Origin: Phycisphaerae bacterium
Lineage (GTDB): Bacteria; Planctomycetota; Phycisphaerae; UBA1845; UTPLA1
Reading direction: 5' to 3'
Assembly (NCBI GenBank): GCA_029259995.1
Contig: JAJDEC010000564.1
Coordinates: 1 to 9,030 of the forward strand
DNA length: 9,030 nucleotides
The position numbers and the translations under genes are program-made. This document shows, piece after piece, positions 1 through 5,612 of this stretch; the stretch's first letter is position 1; each line of letters begins with the position of its first letter. The notes under the pieces are model-generated. The model saw only the letters and a program-made list of their open reading frames with translations, was not told the origin of the DNA and made no database searches.

Positions 1-235
1 GCGCGGATTTGAGGCGCTTGAGCAGGGTGAACATGTCCATCGGGGCTTCTTCGCCCATCAGGACGGCGAGCGGATTTTCCGACGGCTGTTCCGCCAGGGC
101 TCCGCTGAGCTTGAACACGGCGACGACATCGGCCCGCGCCGACGCAGCGCCGGCAAGCAGGACGGCCGCAGCCATCAGCGACAAGGCAATCGGTCGGGTG
201 CGTTGCGAATTTGGATTTGAGAGGCGGCGATTCAC
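1..235 (-). CDS. SppA-like S49 signal peptide peptidase, N-terminal part
   Basis: Only the first 78 codons are in the window; the gene runs off the left edge. It starts at a GTG (233-235) with a strong ribosome binding site just upstream (GAAGGAG). Residues 1-35 form a Sec signal peptide: a basic N-terminus (NRRLSNPNSQRTR), a hydrophobic core (IALSLMAAAVLLAGA) and an ARA|D cleavage site after residue 35. The mature start, VVAVFKLSGALAEQPSENPL followed by a TLLKRLKSA segment, resembles the first strand and helix of the S49 (SppA/protease IV) fold seen in planctomycete signal peptide peptidases. Those enzymes cleave leftover signal peptides in the envelope. The catalytic Ser/Lys lie outside the window, so the assignment rests on the N-terminal pattern alone; another secreted protein is possible. 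Confidence 0.6.
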   Translation of the reverse strand, partial: MNRRLSNPNSQRTRPIALSLMAAAVLLAGAASARADVVAVFKLSGALAEQPSENPLAVLMGEEAPMDMFTLLKRLKSA

Positions 236-582
236 GGCAGTCACTCCTTCTGCAGATTGGTTGGGAACCCTACGTTCCCCGCAGGCGTCGCAACGTCCTA
301 ACAAAGACGCATTGCGATGCCCGCCATGAATATTCTGACCTGGATCGAATTCGGGTCCAGTGATCTCGGATCGTTCGGTCCCAGGCAGTCAAACGTCCGT
401 TGGCATTGAGCTTAACGCGGAACCGGCCAGCTGTCGGATGAGAATATGAGGCCGATTTTGTCCAGGGACGCCGGCCCCGGCACGGCGACGACACGCCGCG
501 AACGGTCGTTACCGCCATTTGCACCGCGGCGCGGATCGGGCCCGGGCGCGAGTGGAAAACAGGTCAGATACACGTCGGCGGG
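236..582. other. Intergenic region without a convincing gene
   Basis: This 347-bp spacer lies between the peptidase start and the end of the 149-residue gene, both on the minus strand. Apart from the ribosome binding site the only structure seen is a 6-bp hairpin, GGGAAC-CCTAC-GTTCCC, at 263-279 in the probable 5' leader of the peptidase, and a weak CTGGA/TCCAG inverted repeat at 340-360. No U-rich terminator follows the upstream gene. A short minus-strand reading frame (270-524) crosses the spacer but has no recognisable domain, signal peptide or family resemblance, so it is not called. Confidence 0.5.
241..250 (-). promoter_or_regulatory. Ribosome binding site fixing the GTG start
   Basis: Read on the minus strand this is GAAGGAGTGA, with its AAGGAG core 8 bases before the GTG at 233-235. 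It is a near-ideal Shine-Dalgarno sequence and is the main reason to accept a GTG start for the secreted peptidase. Confidence 0.8.
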
Positions 583-1032
583 TTATTCCGCGCTGTCGGA
601 GCGGGACTGTCGCTCCTTGGGCGGGGGCGGCGGCGGCGTCATCTGGGCGCTGGCAAAACCCTTGATGCTGGGCATGTCTTCCGGCTTTTCCGACGGATGG
701 ACGGCGAAGACTTCCACGCGGACGATGTCCTCAAAGGGGATCGTGACCACGAAGCAGCCGACTTTGTAGGCCTCGTCGGCGGGCATGCATTCGAAGGTCA
801 TCGTCGTGGTCGTCGGCTGCTCGATGATGTCCTTGATTTCGTAGGAAAAGCCGTCGCGCAGGTAGACGATGGTCCGGACCTCGAGCTCCTCGAGAAACTT
901 CTTGAATTTCTTGTCTTTTTCCGCCTTTTCCGGCGTCATCGGATGAAAGTGGTTCATCGCGCAGCGGCGGCGGGCCTCATCCGTGCGATCTCGGTAAGGT
1001 GCGTCGAACCACCAGTCAAAATTGAACGGCAT
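583..1032 (-). CDS. Conserved-looking hypothetical protein, 149 aa
   Basis: I do not recognise this protein. It has an aromatic N-terminus (MPFNFDWWFD), a charged helical stretch at about residues 34-50 (PEKAEKDKKFKKFLEEL), then a beta-rich core at about residues 51-112 in which strands such as VRTIVYLRDG, TTTTMTFECM and CFVVTIPFEDIVRVEVF alternate with short turns. It ends in a Pro-rich tail (six prolines, then KERQSRSDSAE). No signal peptide or membrane segment is visible, so it is probably cytoplasmic. The strand pattern could fit a small beta-barrel, but that is a guess. The start is uncertain: ATG at 1032 has a weak GGGA upstream, ATG at 1041 adds three residues, and a TTG at 1059 adds nine. 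The gene is divergent from queG. Protein-like composition and frame length make it likely real. Confidence 0.7.
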   Translation of the reverse strand: MPFNFDWWFDAPYRDRTDEARRRCAMNHFHPMTPEKAEKDKKFKKFLEELEVRTIVYLRDGFSYEIKDIIEQPTTTTMTFECMPADEAYKVGCFVVTIPFEDIVRVEVFAVHPSEKPEDMPSIKGFASAQMTPPPPPPKERQSRSDSAE

Positions 1033-1147
1033 GGCAAACATCCCGGAAGCTGTGTACAAGGTGCTCAGTCAGTCGGCGTCAGGGGCGTGACAATACGAAT
1101 CGCGCAGAACGCTGTCAATCGCCGCCGCCGGCCCCGTGTGACACGAT

Positions 1148-1161
1148 CCGTCGGCCGACGG
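1148..1161. promoter_or_regulatory. 14-bp perfect palindrome in divergent spacer
   Basis: CCGTCGGCCGACGG is its own reverse complement. It lies between the divergent hypothetical gene and queG, about 80 bp before the queG start. It could be an operator for a dimeric regulator, but GC-rich palindromes of this size also arise by chance in such DNA. Confidence 0.2.
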
Positions 1162-1241
1162 CGTGGAGCGCGGATGGGTCGATGGCGGGATGCGGGCGAT
1201 GGTGACGGGATGCCAAGTTCCCAGGTCCGGGTGTGTGAATC

Positions 1242-2177
1242 GTGACGCCTCAGGAAATCCAACAGGCGATCCAATCGGCCGCGGATCGGGTCGGTTTCGA
1301 CGTGTCGGGCGTCTGCCGGGCGGGACCGATGCCGCGCGGCGACTACTTGCGCGACTGGCTGGCCGCCGGTCGCGCGGGCACGATGGCCTATCTCCATCAA
1401 CATCTCGACTCACGTCTGGATCTGACAAGCTGGCTGCCGTGGGCCCGCAGCGTGCTCGTCGTCGGGCTGAACTACGCGCAGCCGCCACCCGCGCCGCCGG
1501 CGGATGACGAGCGCCGGCGTGGCAAAGTCGCGATGTACGCCTGGGGCGAGGACTATCACGTCGTGGTCCGCGAGAAACTGCAGGCGGTTGCCGCGGATCT
1601 CGAGTCGCAGCTGAGTCGCACGTTTCAGTTTCGCATCTGCGTGGATACGGCGGCGATTGTCGAGCGGGAGCTGGCGATGGCGGCGGGCGTGGGCTGGATC
1701 GGCAAGAACACGATGGCGATTCATCCGCGGCTCGGTTCGTTTTTCTTTCTCGGCGTGATGGCGACGGATCTGGACATTACGCCGACGGCGCCAATGGTCG
1801 ACCATTGTGGCTCGTGCACACGCTGCCTGGATGCCTGTCCCACGGACGCCTTTCCGAAACCCTACGAGATGGATGCGAGCCAGTGCATCTCCTATCTGAC
1901 GATCGAGCATCGGGCCGACATCGATCCGGCATTGGCCGAGAAGCTGGGCGACTGGGTCTACGGCTGCGACGACTGCCAGACTGTCTGCCCGTTCAACCAC
2001 TGGGACGTCCAGACGACCGAGCCGCGGTTCGCGCCGGCCGATGCGGCGGCCGCCTTCCCCGTGCTGGCGGAGATCCTCGCGGCGGATGATGCGACGCTGC
2101 GCAAACAAACCAAGCGGCGCGCAACAAGCCGGGCAAAGCCCGAGATGTGGCGGCGGAATGCGAAGGTGATTGAATAG
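1242..2177 (+). CDS. queG: Epoxyqueuosine reductase QueG
   Basis: QueG is the cytoplasmic, cobalamin- and Fe-S-dependent enzyme that reduces epoxyqueuosine to queuosine in tRNA (wobble position 34 of GUN anticodons), the last step of queuosine synthesis. The 311-residue protein shows the expected layout: an N-terminal reductase/cobalamin-binding part (DYLRDWLAAGRAGTMAYL, ARSVLVVGLNY, VAMYAWGEDYH), the RICVDTAAIVERELA segment with the conserved acid Asp135, GWIGKNT at 151-157, and a two-cluster ferredoxin module. The cluster ligands appear as C189, C192, C195, C199 and as C215, C242, C245, C249. The GTG start at 1242 is the first possible one, because an in-frame TGA lies at 1236-1238; no strong ribosome binding site is seen. 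The chain stops at WRRNAKVIE, just inside the usual RNxxVALGN-type ending, and there is no C-terminal HEAT-repeat extension, so this is a short form. No other queuosine genes are adjacent. Confidence 0.95.
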   Translation: MTPQEIQQAIQSAADRVGFDVSGVCRAGPMPRGDYLRDWLAAGRAGTMAYLHQHLDSRLDLTSWLPWARSVLVVGLNYAQPPPAPPADDERRRGKVAMYAWGEDYHVVVREKLQAVAADLESQLSRTFQFRICVDTAAIVERELAMAAGVGWIGKNTMAIHPRLGSFFFLGVMATDLDITPTAPMVDHCGSCTRCLDACPTDAFPKPYEMDASQCISYLTIEHRADIDPALAEKLGDWVYGCDDCQTVCPFNHWDVQTTEPRFAPADAAAAFPVLAEILAADDATLRKQTKRRATSRAKPEMWRRNAKVIE

Positions 2178-2206
2178 TGCCGCTGCAGGATCGAGGTATA
2201 CTCCCT

Positions 2207-2250
2207 TGTGGAACCGGCGACTCGCCGGTTCGTCGCAGGCCAGAGGTCTG
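2207..2250 (+). repeat. Two-hairpin dispersed repeat, copy 1
   Basis: The first 25 bases (2207-2231) recur as an exact reverse complement at 2990-3014. They contain a perfect palindromic stem, AACCGGCGA/TCGCCGGTT, separated by a single base. A second stem-loop follows at 2236-2250, CAGGCC-AGA-GGTCTG, with one G-T pair. The element lies between queG and the thioesterase gene. Its two-stem form and recurrence resemble REP-type or small mobile palindromic elements. It might also attenuate read-through from queG, though no T-run follows. Confidence 0.75.
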
Positions 2251-2301
2251 TGCAATACATAACGAACGCCCCTGCATCTCAACCTGGCGAGCAAGCAACG
2301 C

Positions 2302-2712
2302 ATGAAGCCAGAACTCAAAGTCGGTGTTTCGCGCGACGTGTCGTTCGTCGTGACCGAGACGATGTGTCCCGACTTCGACGGCGTCGTCGTGCATCGCGTT
2401 TGCGCGACGTGGACGCTGGTGCACTACATGGAGCTGGCCGGTCGGCGCGTGCTCGTCGACTACCTGGAACCGGACGAAGAGGGCGTCGGCAGTCGCGTGA
2501 CCTGCGACCACGTCGCGCCCGCGCCGATCGGGGCTGAAGTGACCGTCACGGCGACGGCGACGCGCGTGACGGATCGCGAACTGGATTGCGACGTCGTGTG
2601 TACGCGCGACGGCCGCATCGTCGCGACCGGGATGACGGGGCAGCAGGTGTTTCCCCGGGCCGTGCTCAAGCGGATCCTGGGCGGGGGGGAAAGCCGAAAG
2701 CCGAAACGCTGA
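2302..2712 (+). CDS. FlK-family hotdog thioesterase
   Basis: This 136-residue protein resembles the fluoroacetyl-CoA thioesterase (FlK) family, single-domain hotdog-fold enzymes that hydrolyse acyl-CoA thioesters in the cytoplasm. From memory of the Streptomyces FlK sequence (catalytic Thr42, Glu50, His76), the aligned residues here are Thr36 (CATW), Glu44 (HYMELA) and His70 (CDHVAPAP), with identical spacings of 8 and 26. The segments YLEPDEEGVGSRV and PIGAEVTVTATATRV match the family's central helix-to-strand region and following beta strand. Family members usually act on unknown short or branched acyl-CoAs; activity on a fluorinated substrate cannot be inferred, since no fluorometabolite genes are near. 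The ATG at 2302 gives the usual N-terminus (MKPELKVG), although the ribosome binding site is weak. The last codons (SRKPKR) are encoded by a 7-bp tandem repeat, so the tail is probably unconserved. Confidence 0.85.
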   Translation: MKPELKVGVSRDVSFVVTETMCPDFDGVVVHRVCATWTLVHYMELAGRRVLVDYLEPDEEGVGSRVTCDHVAPAPIGAEVTVTATATRVTDRELDCDVVCTRDGRIVATGMTGQQVFPRAVLKRILGGGESRKPKR

Positions 2713-2723
2713 AAGCCGAAAGG
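2689..2723 (+). repeat. Short AAAGCCG tandem repeat at the thioesterase 3' end
   Basis: The heptamer AAAGCCG occurs three times here (two adjacent copies, then AAACGCTG, then another copy) and is followed by AAAGG. The array covers the last codons and stop codon of the thioesterase gene and runs into the spacer. It looks like slippage-type low-complexity DNA that has invaded or extended the end of the gene. Confidence 0.6.
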
Positions 2724-2783
2724 AGGCGCTCGCCGATGGGGGCTGTTCGGGGCGGCGTCGGCGGTTTTTGCGTGACGCGGCGG

Positions 2784-2909
2784 GGTTGTGGTGCGACGCT
2801 TCGCGATTGCGGCGCTCTGCTTCAAGGTCGCGGCGCGACGCTTTGCGGTTGCGATGCCTTGCCGCAAGGTCGTGGCGCTCTGTTCCAAGGTTGCAGCGCT
2901 CTGTCGCCA
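2784..2909 (+). repeat. 21-bp degenerate tandem repeat, six units
   Basis: Six consecutive 21-bp units begin at 2784, 2805, 2826, 2847, 2868 and 2889. A consensus start is GGTTGCGGCGCTCTGCTTCAA. Units 2, 5 and 6 share GCGCTCTG; units 1 and 3 share GCGACGCTT. The period is a multiple of three, so several frames stay open on both strands and show 7-residue repeats, but none of these has a credible start, signal or family. I treat the array as a non-coding minisatellite. The stretch 2713-3059 contains no gene that I can support; besides this array it holds the second two-hairpin repeat. Confidence 0.75.
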
Positions 2910-2971
2910 TGCCGGCCGCCGGCGCGGTGGTGAATGCGTCGGAGCGCGGAATGATCCGCTGTCGGTCACTC

Positions 2972-3014
2972 AGGCATTCGGCCTTCGCTGAACCGGCGAG
3001 TCGCCGGTTCCACA
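2972..3014 (-). repeat. Two-hairpin dispersed repeat, copy 2 (inverted)
   Basis: Positions 2990-3014 are the exact reverse complement of 2207-2231, including the AACCGGCGA/TCGCCGGTT stem. On the minus strand the stem is followed, as in copy 1, by a second hairpin at 2972-2984 (AGGC-CGAAT-GCCT). The second stem differs in sequence between copies but pairs in both, which suggests that the folded form is preserved. The two copies flank the thioesterase gene and the 21-bp array. Confidence 0.75.
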
Positions 3015-3059
3015 CGATGATTCATGATGCCGATGCCATGAATCGCGAGACGGACGCGC

Positions 3060-3281
3060 CTAATCGTCGTCATCATCATCGCGGTCGTAACGATCATCGT
3101 CCCGGTCGCGATGGTCGTCGTCGCGATCCTTGCGATCATCCCGATCGCGATCAGAGCGATGGTTGCGATCGCCGCGGCCACCGAGATCGATGCGTTCCGG
3201 GGCGTTGATGGAGAGGCAGGCCGTGTTCATCGAGAGGGCCGCGATCGAGAGGATCAGCAGGCGGCAGAGGCGCTTCGTCAT
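3060..3281 (-). CDS. Small Asp/Arg-rich putative lipoprotein
   Basis: This 73-residue protein has a basic, hydrophobic leader (MTKRLCRLLILSIAALSMNTAC) ending at Cys22, a possible lipidation site. The lipobox NTAC is imperfect because position -3 is Asn. A short segment (LSINAPERIDLGGRG) follows, and the last 35 residues are a charged low-complexity tail of Asp, Arg and His with DRDDD-like units, closing with six Asp. Such a tail is likely disordered and might bind cations, but nothing shows this directly. The ATG at 3281 is chosen because GAAGGGAG sits 7 bases upstream; a longer open frame reaching 3437 has no such site and would bury the leader. The tail is coded by repeated GATCGC/GACGAC-type codons, so its length is probably variable. 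Confidence 0.75.
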   Translation of the reverse strand: MTKRLCRLLILSIAALSMNTACLSINAPERIDLGGRGDRNHRSDRDRDDRKDRDDDHRDRDDDRYDRDDDDDD

Positions 3282-3288
3282 TCGTCGT

Positions 3289-3296
3289 CTCCCTTC
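3289..3296 (-). promoter_or_regulatory. Ribosome binding site fixing the small lipoprotein start
   Basis: On the minus strand this reads GAAGGGAG, 7 bases before the ATG at 3279-3281. It decides the start of the Asp/Arg-rich lipoprotein in favour of the codon directly before the hydrophobic leader. Confidence 0.75.
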
Positions 3297-3528
3297 AGAG
3301 TCGAGGTTGCGTGGCATTTCAATGGGGCGGGCCGCGATTGTCGAGCGCGGCGCGATCGCCGCGCCGCTGCGGGTCAGACGCAATGCCCGTCGCAACGTTA
3401 GCGGGATTCGAAGCGCCGTTATTGCGTCAGGGCACAAGAAAAGGATGCTTCACGGATGTCCAGGCGCTCGTTGCGTCACGATGGCGCGTGCGTCAATCTC
3501 AATTGGAAGGATCCCGGAGGAATCCAGC
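3297..3528. other. Upstream spacer of the small lipoprotein
   Basis: No gene is supported between the lipoprotein ribosome binding site and the terminator at 3773. This left part holds one 8-bp GC-rich stem-loop, GCGGCGCG-ATCGC-CGCGCCGC (3347-3367), and presumably the lipoprotein promoter, which I could not place. The right part holds the palindromic repeats listed separately. Confidence 0.45.
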
Positions 3529-3560
3529 GAGAATAGCCCCCCGTTTCCAACGGGGGGATT
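3529..3560 (+). repeat. GAGAATAGCCC palindromic repeat, copy A
   Basis: The copy starts with GAGAATAGCCC and continues with a stem CCCGTTTCCAACGGGG. The same 11-base head occurs in reverse complement at 3686-3696, joined to an equivalent TTTCCAA-centred stem. The two copies therefore form long imperfect inverted repeats about 168 bp end to end. Confidence 0.65.
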
Positions 3561-3580
3561 TCGGCCCAATCAGACGATTC

Positions 3581-3599
3581 CCCGTCCCGGCGGGACGGG
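3581..3599. repeat. Perfect 8-bp stem-loop between the inverted repeats
   Basis: CCCGTCCC-GGC-GGGACGGG forms an 8-bp stem with a 3-base loop. A related hairpin, CGTCCC-AATC-GGGACG, lies just outside the right copy at 3701-3716. Both are probably parts of the same dispersed palindromic repeat family. There is no T-run, so a terminator role is not supported. Confidence 0.5.
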
Positions 3600-3665
3600 T
3601 TGAATGCGGCTCCGGTCGTCGCGCCGTCCATCCAGGACGGCAGGTTCGTTGCGCATGCATCGTCA

Positions 3666-3696
3666 TCCCACCCTTGGAAAGGGGTGGGCTATTCTC
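3666..3696 (-). repeat. GAGAATAGCCC palindromic repeat, copy B (inverted)
   Basis: On the minus strand the copy reads GAGAATAGCCCACCCC, then TTTCCAA, then GGGTGGGA, so CCCACCC pairs with GGGTGGG around a TTTCCAA-like centre. Copy A has the same head and centre but CCCCGTT/AACGGGG arms. Stem pairing is kept while the arm bases differ. No matching target-site duplication was seen outside the pair. Confidence 0.65.
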
Positions 3697-3772
3697 AATG
3701 CGTCCCAATCGGGACGGAGTCCGATCGCTTTCGCAGGCGCCATCAGAAGGCCGCGAACTTCCGTGATGCACC

Positions 3773-3804
3773 AAAAAAAGACACCGGCGAAAATCGCCGG
3801 CGTC
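3773..3804 (-). terminator. Rho-independent terminator of the LTxxQ operon
   Basis: On the minus strand the arm GACGCCGGCG pairs with CGCCGGTGTC across an ATTTT loop (10 bp with one G-T pair) and is followed directly by seven T residues. It starts 35 bp after the stop codon of the 533-residue gene and should end transcription of that gene, and of the upstream regulator and kinase genes if they are co-transcribed. Confidence 0.9.
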
Positions 3805-3839
3805 CTGATGCGTTGACTTGTCTTGTGGTTGCGCGCCGA

Positions 3840-5441
3840 TCAGATGCCGCGCGTCGGTCGTTTGGTCTTTCGCGGCGTCATCTTGTCCAGGTGCTCTGTG
3901 TACTTCAGTGACTGTTCCGTCGTCAGGAGGTTGCGGATGCGCGTCTTGTAGCGCCCGGCGAGGGCCTTTTCGGCCGTGCGTTCGCGATCGCGATTCTTCT
4001 TGTCCGTCGCGCGGGCGGCTCGCAGGTCCTTCCGGGCCTCTTTCATCATGTCGCGTACCTGCCCCTTCTGAGTGCGATCGAGCTTGAGCCGCATGGCGGC
4101 GCGGAGGACCGTCCGCAGATCGGCGGGGATGTCCTTCAGTTCATTCGCGACCTGCAGGTCGGCCTGGTAGTCCGCATAGACGGCCTTCTGATCGTCACTG
4201 AGCAGGTTGTTGACGGACTGATGAAAGGCGTTTTCCTGCGTCTCGGCGAGCGTTTCAAGGTCCGCCAGTTGCCGAGACAGGGCTTCGATCTTCGCTTCAT
4301 CGCCTTCCGCGTTTGCAGCCGCGAGCTTCGCCTCGACCTGCGTGATCGTGTCAGCGAGTTGCTTGGATTCGAGCTGGCGGGCGGCCTGGAGCGCCGCATA
4401 GCCGGCCTGCTGCTCGTCCGTCATGTCGAGGGTGGACGCAAGATCCTCTTCGCGTCCGGCCGTCATGGCCGGTCGATCGCCGTTGAGTTGCTCCATGATT
4501 TGAGCTTCCGGCGACGTCGGCTTCGGATTGGCCGCATCGGGCTGGCCGGCCTCCGCCGCCGCCTCGCGTCGTCGATCGCCGCGATTGCGACGGCGATCTT
4601 CGCGCTCGGCGCGAAGCTCGGCAGCGATCTCGCGCTGTTCGTCCGTCAGGACGGGATCGAGTTCCTCGTAGACTTCATTCACGAACTGTCGCGGGCCGCC
4701 GCCTTCGCGCATTTCCGAGACGAGTTCTTCTCGCAGTTCGTCGCCCAAGGCGTCGTCGCCGTCGTCATAAGCCTCGCGAACAGCCTGCCAGCGATCGCGG
4801 AAAGCTTCCATCCGCTCCATCTGGCCGGCCTTGACGTCTTCAAGGACCTGCCGCTGGTCGTCATCAAGCTGGAGTTCCTCGGCCAGCCGATCGTAGCGCT
4901 GCTCGAATCGCTCGCGCATCTGCGTCTCACGTTCGGTGCGCATGTTTTCACGCATCGTCGTGAATTGCGCCCGCTGATCCTCCGTGAGGATGGCGTCGAT
5001 CGACTGGACGGTCTCCTCCATGAAGCCGCGGCGGCGTCCGACGTTCTGTTCGAATTCCGAGCGCATCTCGTCGCGCAGCTGCTGGGCCAGCTGTTCGTCG
5101 CCGTCCTGTTCAGCCTGTCGAATGGCGCTGCGGCGTTCGCGAAAAGCCTCCATGCGCTCGCGCTGGGCGGCCCGGATCTCTTCGATCTGCGCCTGCTGCT
5201 GCTCGTCGAGCGCCAGCTCCTGCGTGACGCGATCGTAGAACTGCTCCATGTCGGGACCGCGACCGCGCCGACCCTGTCGGCGTTGACCATCCCCGCGGCG
5301 ACCTTCCCCCTGGCCAAGTCCGCCGCGCCGCTCGTCCTGGGCGGGACGTTCCCTGGGTTCGTCTTGCGCCTGCAACCAATCTGTCGGAGCAAGGATCGCC
5401 GCCATGGCAAATGCGATGAAGAGTGTGTGGCGTAGCATCAT
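3840..5441 (-). CDS. Secreted protein with four tandem Spy/CpxP-like LTxxQ units
   Basis: The 533-residue protein has a Sec signal peptide (about residues 1-25, cleavage near LQA|QDE), a Gly/Arg/Gln-rich linker (35-63), and a long, highly charged helical region. The helical part splits into four units that each open and close with an LTxxQ-like turn, the signature of the CpxP/Spy/ZraP family of periplasmic helical-hairpin chaperones and stress sensors: LALDEQQ (76-82) to LTEDQ (152-156), LQLDDDQ (190-196) to LTDEQ (265-269), LDMTDEQ (338-344) to LLSDDQ (413-418), and LKLDRTQ (452-458) to LLTTEQ (505-510). Units 1 and 2 are close relatives (QRERMEAFRERR versus QMERMEAFRDRW). Normal family members have one unit in about 150 residues. 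GAAAGG precedes the first of two adjacent ATG codons; the second (5438) is possible too. It follows the kinase gene by 171 bp with no clear terminator between, and ends at a strong terminator. A role in envelope protein folding or stress sensing is inferred; metal binding is an alternative. Confidence 0.85.
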   Translation of the reverse strand: MMLRHTLFIAFAMAAILAPTDWLQAQDEPRERPAQDERRGGLGQGEGRRGDGQRRQGRRGRGPDMEQFYDRVTQELALDEQQQAQIEEIRAAQRERMEAFRERRSAIRQAEQDGDEQLAQQLRDEMRSEFEQNVGRRRGFMEETVQSIDAILTEDQRAQFTTMRENMRTERETQMRERFEQRYDRLAEELQLDDDQRQVLEDVKAGQMERMEAFRDRWQAVREAYDDGDDALGDELREELVSEMREGGGPRQFVNEVYEELDPVLTDEQREIAAELRAEREDRRRNRGDRRREAAAEAGQPDAANPKPTSPEAQIMEQLNGDRPAMTAGREEDLASTLDMTDEQQAGYAALQAARQLESKQLADTITQVEAKLAAANAEGDEAKIEALSRQLADLETLAETQENAFHQSVNNLLSDDQKAVYADYQADLQVANELKDIPADLRTVLRAAMRLKLDRTQKGQVRDMMKEARKDLRAARATDKKNRDRERTAEKALAGRYKTRIRNLLTTEQSLKYTEHLDKMTPRKTKRPTRGI

Positions 5442-5468
5442 TCGGCCTTTCGATCGTGACTTGTGTGT

Positions 5469-5499
5469 ATGCGATCAAGTTGCGCATCTCGGGCGCATC
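5469..5499 (-). promoter_or_regulatory. Candidate regulator-binding repeats before the four-unit LTxxQ gene
   Basis: On the minus strand GCAAC-TTGATC-GCATA, ending 27 bp before the ATG, resembles the half-site pattern seen in the divergent spacer near the regulator (GCAAT-GAATC-GCAGT), but with a 6-base gap. Overlapping it on the plus strand, GCGCATC occurs twice at 5482-5488 and 5493-5499, an 11-bp period typical of OmpR-family operators. The site is weak and inferred by pattern. Confidence 0.3.
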
Positions 5500-5517
5500 G
5501 GTTCTGGAACACTGTGT

Positions 5518-5542
5518 ATAACGTGAATTCCGCCGGCGTTAT
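5518..5542. repeat. Small inverted repeat in the kinase to LTxxQ spacer
   Basis: ATAACG (5518-5523) and CGTTAT (5537-5542) are inverted around 13 bases. A 5-bp CGGAA/TTCCG pair lies at 5551-5566. Neither is followed by a T-run in the gene direction, so read-through from the kinase gene into the LTxxQ gene stays possible. A separate promoter in this 171-bp spacer is also possible, though I could not place a convincing -35/-10 pair. Confidence 0.3.
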
Positions 5543-5612
5543 TGTCCAGACGGAATTTTTCTTCCGGAACGTCTCTGGTCGTTGAATCGCCACCAGCATA
5601 TCCAGTTCCGCC

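Noticed and set aside
270..524. A possible 84-residue minus-strand gene in the left spacer
   Set aside because: It has no ribosome binding site, signal or recognisable domain and would end just before the peptidase leader; support is too weak.
1410..2318. A 302-residue open frame on the minus strand
   Set aside because: It is antisense to queG, which has all eight cluster cysteines and the conserved Asp, so this frame is a by-product.
2302..2712. Fluoroacetate resistance gene
   Set aside because: The family resemblance is good, but no fluorinase or related pathway gene is present, so the specific substrate cannot be claimed.
2784..2909. CRISPR array
   Set aside because: The 21-bp units are contiguous and degenerate with no unique spacers, and no cas gene is near.
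1993..3015. A 340-residue minus-strand frame over the thioesterase, minisatellite and hairpin repeats
   Set aside because: It joins antisense gene sequence to repeat DNA, and its Arg-rich 7-residue repeats come from the 21-bp units. It begins inside the palindromic repeat.
4221..5435. A 404-residue open frame on the plus strand
   Set aside because: It is antisense to the four-unit LTxxQ gene, whose signal peptide, repeats, ribosome binding site and terminator are all convincing. The antisense product has no domain; its length is an effect of GC-rich codon bias.
5551..5566. Terminator after the kinase gene
   Set aside because: The stem is only 5 bp and no T-run follows on the minus strand, so it does not support transcription stopping here.
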